Shown here piece by piece: positions 1 to 6,772 of a DNA stretch of 38,788 nt. A model generated the notes under the pieces. That model made no database searches. It was not told the DNA's origin and was given only the letters and a program-made list of their open reading frames with translations. The position numbers were made by a program, and so were the translations under genes. Position 1 is the stretch's first letter, and each line of letters begins with the position of its first letter. Origin of the DNA: Candidatus Rokubacteria bacterium RIFCSPLOWO2_02_FULL_73_56 (GTDB taxonomy: Bacteria; Methylomirabilota; Methylomirabilia; Rokubacteriales; CSP1-6); NCBI GenBank assembly GCA_001788495.1, contig MGCF01000034.1, positions 1,258 through 40,045 on the forward strand, read 5' to 3'.

Positions 1-1136
1 GCCGCCGCCGGCGCTTCGCGGAGGCGGCCGCGGCGTTCCGCGAGGCGATCCGCCTGGCCCCGGACGCCCCGCGGGCCTACCACCACCTCGGCGTCGCCCT
101 CGAGCACCAGGGCCGCTCCGAGGACGCGCAGGCGGCGTACCGCGAGGCGATCCGGCTCCGGCCGCGCCACGTGCCCTCGCTGATCCGCCTGGCGCTCACG
201 TTCCGCCGCCAGGGCGCCTGGGCGGAGGAGGCGGCCGCGTACGCCGCCGCGCTCGCGCACCGGCCCGCCGACCCCGAGCTGCACACCGCGCACGGGCTCG
301 CGCTCGGCGCGCTCGGCGACTACGCGGGCGCCGCCGCCGCGTTCCGGCGCGCGCTCGCGCTCGACCCGGACGACAGCGACCTCCACTACGAGCTCGGCGT
401 CGCGCTCGGCCGCCAGGGGCAGCACGCGCTCGCCGAGACGGCGCTGCGCGAGGCGATCCGGCTCGAGCCCTCGAGCCTCCGGGCGCGCGCCAACTTCGCC
501 CTCGGCCTGGGCCGCCAGGGCCGCCACCTCGAGGCGGAGGCCGCGTACCGCGAGGCGCTCGCGCTGCGCCCGGAGCACCCGGCGCTCCACCGCGGCCTCG
601 GCGTCTCGCTCTACTGGCAGCGCCGGCACGCGGAGGCGGAGACGGCCTTCCGCGAGGCGATCCGCCGCAAGCCCGAGTACGTGCGCGCGCACTGCGACCT
701 CGGCGAGCTGCTCGCCGAGCAGCGCCGCTTCGCGGAGGCCGAGGTCGCCTACCGCGAGGCGCTCCGCCTCAAGCCCGACACGCTCGTCGCGCACGCGGCG
801 CTCGGGCGCGTGCTGCTCGCCGAGCGGCGCTTCGCGGAGGCGGAAGCGGCGTGCCGCGCGGCGCTCGCGGTGAGCTTCGACGAGGCGCGGGTGCACGTGG
901 CGCTCTGGGACGCGCTCGAGGCGCAGGAACGCTACGCGGCGCTCGAGACGGCGGCCCGGAGCCTGCTCGAGCGCAAGCCCGACCACGCCGACGCCCACGC
1001 GCGCCTGGGCCGCGCGCTCTACGAGCAGGGGCGCTTCCGCGAGGCGTCGCGCGCCTGGGAGGCGGCGGTGCGGCTCAACCCGGCGATCCCGAGGTTCCGC
1101 GAGGGGCTCGCGCGGGTCCTAGCGAAGATCGAGTAG
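1..1136 (+). CDS. TPR-repeat protein, 5'-truncated by the window edge
   Basis: The reading frame is open from the first bases of the window to the TAG at 1134-1136, so the true start lies upstream. The visible 377 residues are almost entirely tetratricopeptide repeats of about 34 residues, roughly eleven copies. The pattern recurs as Gly/Leu-Gly-x-x-Leu followed by an A-E-A-x-x-x-(Y/F)-R-E-A-(I/L) helix and a Pro-containing turn. TPR arrays form superhelical protein-binding scaffolds, and nothing here suggests catalysis. No signal peptide or membrane segment is seen, but the N-terminus is missing. The DNA is internally repetitive at about 102-bp spacing, as expected for TPR genes. Its end overlaps the convergent gene on the minus strand by 18 bp. 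The family call is safe; the specific role is unknown. Confidence 0.9.
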   Translation, partial: RRRRFAEAAAAFREAIRLAPDAPRAYHHLGVALEHQGRSEDAQAAYREAIRLRPRHVPSLIRLALTFRRQGAWAEEAAAYAAALAHRPADPELHTAHGLALGALGDYAGAAAAFRRALALDPDDSDLHYELGVALGRQGQHALAETALREAIRLEPSSLRARANFALGLGRQGRHLEAEAAYREALALRPEHPALHRGLGVSLYWQRRHAEAETAFREAIRRKPEYVRAHCDLGELLAEQRRFAEAEVAYREALRLKPDTLVAHAALGRVLLAERRFAEAEAACRAALAVSFDEARVHVALWDALEAQERYAALETAARSLLERKPDHADAHARLGRALYEQGRFREASRAWEAAVRLNPAIPRFREGLARVLAKIE

Positions 1137-1844
1137 GCGGCGGAACGCCTCGAGGTCCCGGGGCGGGACGCCCTCGCGCTGGCGGACCCGGGCGTGGACC
1201 GCCGCGGGGTCCTCCTCGATCGCGCGGCTCACGCGCACGAAGACCTTGACGAGGCTCGCGGCCTCCTTCTCCGCCTTCGCCCGGGCGAGCGGCCCCGCGA
1301 GCTTGCCCACGAGCTCGAGGACGCGGCTGTCGAGCTTCAGGAAGCCGGTGACGCTCGTGGTGATGCGCGCGCGGCCCTCCGGCGCCGGCGTCGTCGCGTA
1401 CTCGAGGACGACCACCGCCTGCCCGTGGATGCTCGGCAGGATCCTGGGCTGGTACCGGCCGCGCGCGTACATCACGCGCGCGCCGTCGGCCGCGTGCACC
1501 ACCCGGAACCGCCCGACCGCCCCCCAGCCGTCGTCGAGCCAGAGCCCCTCGGCGTCGCGCCAGATCCGGTAGCGCGCGAGCCGGAGCGCGCGGGTGACGT
1601 GCGTCGCGAACTCCGGGTGGTCGAGCAGGAACTCGAACACCTCGCGGCGCGCCACGAACGGCTCGCTCTCGGCGCGCGCGGACACCGACGCGTCCCGGGC
1701 GAGCGCGAGGAGCTGGGTCCGCTCGGCCGGCGGGATGCCGGCGGGCAGCGCGAGCGCCGCGGCGCCCGCGCGCGCCGGGGCGGGGACCAGCGCGGCGGCG
1801 AGGAGCGCCGCGGCGAGGAGGGGGCGCGAACGGCACGAGGCCAC
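1119..1844 (-). CDS. Secreted protein of unknown function
   Basis: This 241-aa protein starts at GTG (complement of 1842-1844). The N-terminus is a clear signal peptide: positively charged residues, an Ala/Leu-rich stretch to about residue 24, then a P-A-R-A-G type cleavage site, so the mature protein should be periplasmic or exported. The rest is a single globular domain of mixed strand/helix character with no catalytic motif I recognise. The central part (a run of aromatic and Gly residues followed by an alternating Thr/Val strand and a long basic C-terminal helix) is loosely reminiscent of START/polyketide-cyclase-like lipid-binding folds, but that is a weak guess. A CATAAT hexamer lies 5 nt before the GTG, which would fit a leaderless message. 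The 3' end overlaps the convergent TPR gene by 18 bp. Confidence 0.75.
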   Translation of the reverse strand: MASCRSRPLLAAALLAAALVPAPARAGAAALALPAGIPPAERTQLLALARDASVSARAESEPFVARREVFEFLLDHPEFATHVTRALRLARYRIWRDAEGLWLDDGWGAVGRFRVVHAADGARVMYARGRYQPRILPSIHGQAVVVLEYATTPAPEGRARITTSVTGFLKLDSRVLELVGKLAGPLARAKAEKEAASLVKVFVRVSRAIEEDPAAVHARVRQREGVPPRDLEAFRRLLDLR

Positions 1845-1849
1845 GGGTG

Positions 1850-1855
1850 ATTATG
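1850..1855 (-). promoter_or_regulatory. Candidate -10 box for the secreted protein gene
   Basis: On the minus strand this reads CATAAT, matching TATAAT at five of six positions, in an otherwise GC-rich region. It lies only 5 nt before the GTG start at 1844, so transcription would begin at or next to the start codon (leaderless mRNA). No convincing -35 is visible at 16-18 nt. Confidence 0.35.
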
Positions 1856-1864
1856 TCATGGCCC

Positions 1865-1893
1865 TTGACGTGGGCGCCCGGCCTCCGTAGTCT
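1865..1893 (+). promoter_or_regulatory. Candidate sigma-70-type promoter upstream of gvpL/F
   Basis: TTGACG (1865-1870) and TAGTCT (1888-1893) are separated by 17 nt and lie about 65 nt upstream of the ATG at 1961. The -35 is a five-of-six match; the -10 keeps only the most conserved T, A and final T. This is plausible for a high-GC genome but not proven. Confidence 0.4.
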
Positions 1894-1960
1894 CGGGGCC
1901 ACTCTCGCGAGGTCGACGGCCCCGCACGGTTCCACGCCCCACCCGGGGCCCGGAGGGGAG

Positions 1961-2692
1961 ATGGACTCGCACCTCTACGCGATCGTCGAGGAGCTCCCGC
2001 CCGCGTGGCGTCCGCCGTCCGCCCCGTCCGGGCCCTCCGTCGCGCTCACGCGGGTCGCCGGGCTCACGGCGGTGACGAGCCCGGTGGAGCGGACGCCCGC
2101 GGCCAGCGCGCCGGCGCTCGCGCGCCACGACACGATCGTCGCCTCGCTGCTCCACGTGGGCGCCGTGCTCCCGTTCCGCTTCGGCCTCGTCGTCGCCACC
2201 GCGGATCTCCCCGGCTGGATCGCCGCGCACGCCCCGAGCCTCCGCGCGAGCCTGGGGCAGGTCCGCGGCTGCGTCGAGATGGACGTGCGGCTCCTGCGCC
2301 TGCACTGCGCGCACGCCGTCGGCCTCGCGTGCCCGGCGTGCGCGGGCGGGACGCCCGACGCCGACGGCCTGCGCGCCGTCGGCGACCGCCTGATCGAGCA
2401 GGCCGGCGTCGCGCGGTGGCGCTACCGGTCCGCCGCGGGGGCCCAGGGCAACGCCGCGGCCTCGGTGGCGTTCCTCGTCCCCCGGCGCGAGGTCGCCGCG
2501 TTCCTGTCGCGTATCGCGCCCGTCGCCTCGCGCGCGCAGGGCATCGCGGTGGTGCCGACCGGCCCCTGGCCGCCGTACTCGTTCGCGCCGCCCGTCGACC
2601 GGCTGCCGCTCGCGCCGGCCGCCGGCCTCGGCGGCGTCCGGACGGCGGGCGGGGGGGCGCCGGCGCCGCGACCGCGCGCCGCGGACGGCTGA
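1961..2692 (+). CDS. GvpL/GvpF-family gas vesicle protein homologue
   Basis: The 243-aa product has GvpL/GvpF hallmarks: an N-terminal LYAIVE strand (residues 5-10), a VLPFRFG motif (69-75) and, near the C-terminus, the signature GPWPPYSF (201-208). In gas-vesicle producers GvpF/GvpL are minor proteins needed for vesicle assembly. I chose ATG 1961 because a strong GGAGGGG site (1952-1958) sits just before it and the motif-bearing strand starts immediately. An in-frame upstream ATG at 1847 would add a Pro-rich tail unlike the family. No gvpA or other gas-vesicle gene is seen in the window, so this is an orphan here. A Pro/Ala/Gly tail of about 35 residues follows the last motif and includes a G7 run. 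Family assignment is strong; function without other gvp genes is unclear. Confidence 0.85.
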   Translation: MDSHLYAIVEELPPAWRPPSAPSGPSVALTRVAGLTAVTSPVERTPAASAPALARHDTIVASLLHVGAVLPFRFGLVVATADLPGWIAAHAPSLRASLGQVRGCVEMDVRLLRLHCAHAVGLACPACAGGTPDADGLRAVGDRLIEQAGVARWRYRSAAGAQGNAAASVAFLVPRREVAAFLSRIAPVASRAQGIAVVPTGPWPPYSFAPPVDRLPLAPAAGLGGVRTAGGGAPAPRPRAADG

Positions 2693-2716
2693 GGGCGGCG
2701 GCACGCCCCACGCGCG

Positions 2717-2738
2717 GGCCGCGTCGCGCGTCGCGGCC
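2717..2738 (+). terminator. GC-rich hairpin after gvpL/F
   Basis: GGCCGCG (2717-2723) and CGCGGCC (2732-2738) form a perfect 7-bp stem with an 8-nt loop, 25 bp after the gvpL/F stop. No T-tract follows, so it is not a classical intrinsic terminator. It may be a weak attenuator or chance in GC-rich DNA. Confidence 0.2.
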
Positions 2739-2743
2739 GCGCC

Positions 2744-2773
2744 TTGCCGCCCCGTGCGGTTTCGGGATAGGCT
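2744..2773 (+). promoter_or_regulatory. Candidate promoter for the small hypothetical and kinase-like genes
   Basis: TTGCCG (2744-2749) and TAGGCT (2768-2773) are spaced by 18 nt, ending 25 nt before the ATG at 2799. The layout resembles the candidate promoter before gvpL/F (TTGACG, then TAGTCT). The match to consensus is modest. Confidence 0.3.
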
Positions 2774-2798
2774 GGGCGCCGTTCCGAGGAGGACGCCC

Positions 2799-2996
2799 AT
2801 GAAGCGACTACCCTGCGCCGCCGTCGAGGCGCTGCTGGACGGACGGCCCGACACGACGCTCGAGGCAGCGCTCGAGGTGTTCGAGGTCTTCGCCAGCGGC
2901 TCGCTCACGGACGAGGTCTACGTCCTGGACGACGTCGGCGGCAAGCGGATCGCGATCGCGCCGACCGCTCTCAAAGAGAAGTACCGGCGGGGGTGA
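2799..2996 (+). CDS. Small hypothetical protein (65 aa)
   Basis: The start is ATG 2799, preceded by a near-perfect GAGGAGG ribosome-binding site; the frame stays open upstream to 2754 but lacks such a site there. The 65-residue acidic product has no signal peptide or membrane segment. A helical first half (ValGluAlaLeu... repeated Glu-Ala-Leu-Glu) precedes a short strand pair with V-Y-V-L-D-D-V and R-I-A-I-A-P, and a basic C-terminus. I do not recognise a family. It ends 3 bp before the kinase-like gene, so the two are surely co-transcribed and possibly functionally linked. The good ribosome-binding site and tight spacing argue it is a real gene. Confidence 0.65.
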   Translation: MKRLPCAAVEALLDGRPDTTLEAALEVFEVFASGSLTDEVYVLDDVGGKRIAIAPTALKEKYRRG

Positions 2997-2999
2997 GGC

Positions 3000-3827
3000 A
3001 TGGCCATCGTCGTGATCTCCCACCAGATGGGCGCGGGCGGGCCGGAGGTCGGCACGGCGCTGGCCGAGCGGCTCGGCTACCGCCACGTGAACCACGAGCT
3101 CCTGCTGGACGCGGCGCGCCGCTACGGGCTGGCCGAGGAGCGGCTCTCGCGCCTCGAGGAGGCGAAGCCCTCCCTGTTCGAGCGGTTCGACACCGAGACG
3201 CGCCACCACATCACCGTGCTCCAGACGACGCTGCTCGAGTTCGCCGAGCTCGACGACGCGGTGCTCATGCGCGGCGGCGGGCAGTGGCTCCTGCGGGGCG
3301 TCCCCCACGCGCTGCGCGTGCGGCTCGTCGCGCCGTTCGAGCAGCGCGTGCGCCACTGGATCAAGCGCACGGCGGAGATGACGGGGGAGACGCCCAACCA
3401 GCGCGCCGCCGCCGACTTCGTCCGCCGCGACGACGCCGAGAAGGCCGGCCGGATGCGCTACCTCTACGAGGTGGACGTCGCGGACCCGTCGCTCTACGAG
3501 CTGATCGTCAACACCGAGAAGCTCGCCCCGCCGGCGGTCGTCGAGGTGCTCGAGGGGCTCGTGCGGCGGCCCGAGCTGGCCACGACGGAGGCGGGCCGGC
3601 GGCTCGTCGCCGCCCGCGCGCTCGCCTCGCGCGTGCAGGTGGCGCTCGCGACGCACCCGGACACGCGGCGCTACCGCTTCACCGTGGACGCGCAGGACGG
3701 GGTCGTCACGCTCGAGGCCACGGCGGGCCTCGAGCGGGCGCTCGAGGTGGCGCGCACGGTGCCCGGCGTGCGCGAGGTGCGGGCGCAGCAGGTCGAGATC
3801 CCGCCGATCCCGCCCTTCGTCGCCTAG
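3000..3827 (+). CDS. Cytidylate kinase-like protein with C-terminal BON domain
   Basis: The 275-aa protein has two parts. Residues 1-200 resemble the cytidylate-kinase-like family (Cytidylate_kin2): a first strand ending in an unusual glycine-rich loop G-A-G-G-P-E-V where the family usually has GSGGREI, then A-L-A-E-R-L-G-Y and an N/D-x-E-L-L helix, with an Arg-rich lid-like region around residues 115-150. Residues 209-275 look like a BON domain (V-Q-V-A-L, then D-G-V-V-T-L-E, then V-P-G-V-R-E-V), usually linked to membrane or phospholipid association in osmotically induced or secreted proteins. True Cmk enzymes have a canonical P-loop lysine that is absent here, so a nucleotide monophosphate kinase role should not be assumed. 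No signal peptide is present. The gene follows the 65-aa gene by 3 bp and converges on htrA with a 6-bp gap. Confidence 0.8.
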   Translation: MAIVVISHQMGAGGPEVGTALAERLGYRHVNHELLLDAARRYGLAEERLSRLEEAKPSLFERFDTETRHHITVLQTTLLEFAELDDAVLMRGGGQWLLRGVPHALRVRLVAPFEQRVRHWIKRTAEMTGETPNQRAAADFVRRDDAEKAGRMRYLYEVDVADPSLYELIVNTEKLAPPAVVEVLEGLVRRPELATTEAGRRLVAARALASRVQVALATHPDTRRYRFTVDAQDGVVTLEATAGLERALEVARTVPGVREVRAQQVEIPPIPPFVA

Positions 3828-3833
3828 CTGTCG

Positions 3834-5024
3834 CTAGCGGGGGCGCCGGGCCGGCGGGCCCTCGGGGAGCCCGCGGTCGGGCGCCTCGGCGACGGTCACC
3901 GCGACGGTGCGCCGCTCGCGCTTGCGGACGATCTCGAGCGTCACGCGCTTGCCCACGTCCGCCTCGGCGGAGAGCCGCTGGAGGTGGCGGTAGTCACCGA
4001 CCGGCGTCCCGTCGAAGGTGACGACGACGTCGCTCGGCTGGAGCCCCGCCGCCGCGGCGGGGCCGCCCCGCTCCACGCGCGTGACCAGGGCCCCCCGCGC
4101 GTCGGCGAGCCCGAGCGACTGCACGAGCTCGGGCGTCAGCGGCTCCATCGCGATCCCGAGCCAGCCGCGCGTCACCTTGCCGCGGTCGATGAGCTGCGCC
4201 AGGACGCGCTTCACCATGTTGACGGGGATGGCGAAGCCGATGCCCTGCCCGGTCGCCACGATGGCCGTGTTGATCCCGATCACCTCGCCGCGCAGGTTGA
4301 CGAGCGGACCGCCGGAGTTGCCCGGGTTGATCGACGCGTCGGTCTGGATGAAGTTCTCGTAGGTCGCGATGCCGACGTCCGAGCGCCCGGTGGCGCTGAC
4401 GACGCCCACGGTGACCGTCTGGTCGAGCCCGAACGGGTTGCCGATCGCGATCGCCCACTCGCCGACCCGCAGGGCGTCGGAGTCGCCGAGCGTCGCCACC
4501 GTCGGCGCCGCCGTCGGCTCGAACCGGATCACGGCCAGGTCGGTCTTCGTGTCCGTGCCGACGATGCGCCCGCGGAACTCCTGCTTCGAGGACAGACGCA
4601 CGGTCACGCCGTCGGCGCCGCGCACGACGTGGTGGTTCGTCAGGACGTAGCCGCGCCGGTCGATGATCACGCCCGAGCCGAGCCCGGGCCGGTGGAACTC
4701 CTCCGGGCGCGCCCCCCGCCGGCCGAAGAACTGGTCGAAGAAGTCCTTGAACGCGGGATCGTCGGCGAACGGCCCCGGCACCGCCGGCGGGCGCCGCGGG
4801 CGGGCGACCTGGATCGTGCCGATGTGGACGACCGCCGGCCGCACGTGGTCGGCGACGGCGACGAAGGCCGACTGGAGCGCCTCGGCGCCGCCGGGCGCCC
4901 GAGCGCCCGGCGTGGGCGACCCGGCGCGCGGCGTCAGCAGCACGGCGTGGAGCCAGAAGCCGCCGCCGAACAAAGCGAAAGCTGCGCTGAGCAGCAGCAG
5001 GGCGCGGGCTGTCCTGGGCGGCAT
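3834..5024 (-). CDS. htrA: HtrA/DegS-type membrane-anchored serine protease with one PDZ domain
   Basis: The 396-aa protein begins with an N-terminal hydrophobic segment (about residues 8-30), probably a membrane anchor or uncleaved signal. A trypsin-like domain follows, with the catalytic triad visible as His132 (in T-N-H-H-V-V), Asp162 (in T-D-L-A-V-I-R) and Ser237 (in P-G-N-S-G-G-P). One PDZ domain (about 286-375) follows; it includes R-G-W-L-G-I and the G-L-Q-P-S-D-V-V motif. With a single PDZ, the layout resembles DegS more than DegP/DegQ, which have two. Such proteases degrade or sense misfolded envelope proteins in the periplasm. A Pro/Arg-rich tail ends the protein. Transcription is divergent from the export operon, under a strong promoter at 5075-5103. 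Catalytic residues are complete, so it should be active. Confidence 0.95.
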   Translation of the reverse strand: MPPRTARALLLLSAAFALFGGGFWLHAVLLTPRAGSPTPGARAPGGAEALQSAFVAVADHVRPAVVHIGTIQVARPRRPPAVPGPFADDPAFKDFFDQFFGRRGARPEEFHRPGLGSGVIIDRRGYVLTNHHVVRGADGVTVRLSSKQEFRGRIVGTDTKTDLAVIRFEPTAAPTVATLGDSDALRVGEWAIAIGNPFGLDQTVTVGVVSATGRSDVGIATYENFIQTDASINPGNSGGPLVNLRGEVIGINTAIVATGQGIGFAIPVNMVKRVLAQLIDRGKVTRGWLGIAMEPLTPELVQSLGLADARGALVTRVERGGPAAAAGLQPSDVVVTFDGTPVGDYRHLQRLSAEADVGKRVTLEIVRKRERRTVAVTVAEAPDRGLPEGPPARRPR

Positions 5025-5074
5025 CGGGATCCTGTGCCCCCGTCCCGGGTGGACCCGTCCGGGGAGCGAAACGG

Positions 5075-5103
5075 ATCGTACGTGCGAGAGCGGGGAGTGT
5101 CAA
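5075..5103 (-). promoter_or_regulatory. Strong sigma-70-type promoter for htrA
   Basis: On the minus strand, TTGACA (complement of 5098-5103) is a perfect -35 and TACGAT (complement of 5075-5080) a good -10, separated by exactly 17 nt. Transcription would start near 5068, giving a leader of about 44 nt before the ATG at 5024. This is the best consensus promoter in the window. Confidence 0.7.
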
Positions 5104-5110
5104 GGAAACT

Positions 5111-5118
5111 ATTGCAAT
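5111..5118. promoter_or_regulatory. Palindrome between divergent promoters
   Basis: ATTGCAAT is a perfect 8-bp palindrome in a locally AT-rich stretch, lying almost midway between the -35 boxes of the htrA promoter (5098-5103) and the export-operon promoter (5132-5137). Its position would suit a shared regulator, but it is short and could be chance. Confidence 0.25.
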
Positions 5119-5131
5119 CGTGGCTTTTTTC

Positions 5132-5161
5132 TTGACGCTGCCGTGAGCCAGAAGCGACAAT
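5132..5161 (+). promoter_or_regulatory. Candidate main promoter of the polysaccharide operon
   Basis: TTGACG (5132-5137), 18-nt spacer, GACAAT (5156-5161), with a T6 run just upstream of the -35. Transcription would start near 5168, about 27 nt before the ATG at 5195. The surrounding 60 bp is markedly AT-richer than the rest of the window, as expected for a regulatory region. Confidence 0.55.
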
Positions 5162-5194
5162 AGGTCAATTGTTGGCCAGGCTGCCGGGATCGCG

Positions 5195-6772
5195 ATGAAG
5201 TGGCATTCGCTGCGGCGGACTCTGTGCGCGGTCCTCGTGGTGTCGCTCTTGGCGCCCCACGGGGGATACGCCGCGCAGCCAGCCGCGCCGGAGGTGTCCG
5301 CGCCGGTTCGGGCGACGCCCGCTCGCCCCGGGGCCTCCCGGCCCACGATCGCGCCGGGCACGCGCACGATCCTCGCCTCCGACTACCGGCTCGGCCCCAG
5401 CGACGTCCTCGAGGTGCAGATCGTGGGCCGCATCGAGACGATCCAGCACCAGCCCGTCGTGGACCTGGAGGGCACGATCAGCGTCCCGCCGCTCGGCGCG
5501 ATCCCCGTCGGCGGCCTCACGCTCCTCGAGGCGCACCGGCGCGTCGCCGAGCGCGCCCGCACGATCTTCCGGTTCGCCGACGTGACCGTCACCGTGCTCG
5601 CGCCGCGCGCGTTCGAGCTCACCGTGTCCGGCGAGGTCGAGCACCCCGGGACGCAGCTCGTGACCGCGACCCGCCGCGTGCACGAGGTGGTCCAGGAGGC
5701 GGGCGGGATCACGGCGCGCGGCAGCCTGCGCCACGTGCAGCTCGTCACGGCGGCCGGCGCGCGCGAGCTCGACCTGCTCGCCTTCGAGCTCCTGGGCGAC
5801 GTCTCGCAGAATCCGTTCGTGCGCGAGGGCGTGCGGATCCACGTGCCGCCGCGGAGCGGCTCCGTCACGCTCACGGGCGCGGTGCGGCGCCCCGGGGAGT
5901 ACGAGCTCGGGCGCGACGGCTCGCTGCGCGAGCTGCTGGCGGTCGTGGGCGGGCTCAGCCAGGCGGCGGCGGGCAGCGACGCCCGGTTGACGCGCGTCGC
6001 CGCCGACGGCCGCAAGGAGACGTCCACGCTCGACCTCACGAGGGCGATCGCGCCGCCCGCGGACGTGACGCTCCGGCCGGGTGACGCGCTCTACGTGCCG
6101 CCGCTCTCCGTGCTGCAGGACGTGGTCGAGGTCCGCGGCGCGTTCAACGGCACGCCCGAGAGCAGCAAGACGTCGGTGGCCGGGAAGGCGACGATCGTCC
6201 AGCGGTTCGAGCTCGCGCAGGGCGAGCGCGTGCGCGACGTCGTGCTCAAGGCGGGCGGCGCGGCGGCGTACGCCGACCTCCGGCTGGCGATGATCGAGCG
6301 CGGCGATGCCACGGGCCCGCGGCAGCGGATCCCGATCGACCTGCAGCGGCTCCTCGTCGAGAAGGACGAGACGCACAACGTCCTGCTGCAGAACGGCGAC
6401 GTGCTCCTCCTGCCGATCGTCGAGGACAAGGTCTACGTCGTCGGCGAGGTGAAGCTGCCGGGGCCCATCGACTTCCGGCCGGACCTGACGCCGCGTGAGT
6501 ACGTCACGCTGGCCGGCGGCCCCAGCAACCGCGCCAAGCTCCTGAACACGCTCGTGACGTTCCGCAACGGCAAGACGTACCCGCTCGGCGAGGCCCCGCC
6601 GCTCGAGCCGGGCGCGGTCGTGACCGTCCCCGAGGTGGCCGTCAAGTGGTGGCAGGACTACGTCCTGATCGCCCAGGTCATCGCCAGCCTGATCACCGCC
6701 TACACGGGCATCTTCGTCCTGTTCGGCGGCCCGATCGGCTTCAACAGCAACAACACCAACAGCAACGACTGA
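5195..6772 (+). CDS. Wza-like outer-membrane polysaccharide export protein
   Basis: The 525-aa protein has a signal peptide (residues 1 to about 27, cleavage near G-Y-A-A-Q), a Poly_export domain (about 63-137, starting Y-R-L-G-P-S-D-V-L-E-V) and several SLBB-type modules (E-L-T-V-S-G-E-V near 141, V-T-L-T-G-A-V, V-V-E-V-R-G-A-F and V-Y-V-V-G-E-V). A hydrophobic C-terminal segment (about 490-513) ends in an Asn/Ser-rich tail. In Wza the C-terminal helices form the outer-membrane alpha-barrel, so this segment fits that role. There is no lipobox cysteine after the signal peptide, so it is not an obvious lipoprotein, unlike Wza. It is longer than E. coli Wza (about 380 aa) because of extra SLBB modules. 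It is the first gene of the operon; the next gene starts within its stop codon. Confidence 0.92.
   Translation: MKWHSLRRTLCAVLVVSLLAPHGGYAAQPAAPEVSAPVRATPARPGASRPTIAPGTRTILASDYRLGPSDVLEVQIVGRIETIQHQPVVDLEGTISVPPLGAIPVGGLTLLEAHRRVAERARTIFRFADVTVTVLAPRAFELTVSGEVEHPGTQLVTATRRVHEVVQEAGGITARGSLRHVQLVTAAGARELDLLAFELLGDVSQNPFVREGVRIHVPPRSGSVTLTGAVRRPGEYELGRDGSLRELLAVVGGLSQAAAGSDARLTRVAADGRKETSTLDLTRAIAPPADVTLRPGDALYVPPLSVLQDVVEVRGAFNGTPESSKTSVAGKATIVQRFELAQGERVRDVVLKAGGAAAYADLRLAMIERGDATGPRQRIPIDLQRLLVEKDETHNVLLQNGDVLLLPIVEDKVYVVGEVKLPGPIDFRPDLTPREYVTLAGGPSNRAKLLNTLVTFRNGKTYPLGEAPPLEPGAVVTVPEVAVKWWQDYVLIAQVIASLITAYTGIFVLFGGPIGFNSNNTNSND

Noticed and set aside
1-1133. Regularly spaced DNA repeats that might suggest a CRISPR or satellite array
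   Set aside because: The repeats are about 102 bp, in frame and diverged, and encode TPR motifs; there are no short identical repeats with unique spacers.
1847-1960. Upstream ATG extension of the GvpL/F gene
   Set aside because: The extra 38 residues are unlike the family, and the strong ribosome-binding site lies just before ATG 1961.
3828-3833. Possible bidirectional terminator between the convergent kinase-like and htrA genes
   Set aside because: Only 6 bp separate the stops; a GCTAGC palindrome is near but no stable hairpin with a T-tract is visible on either strand.
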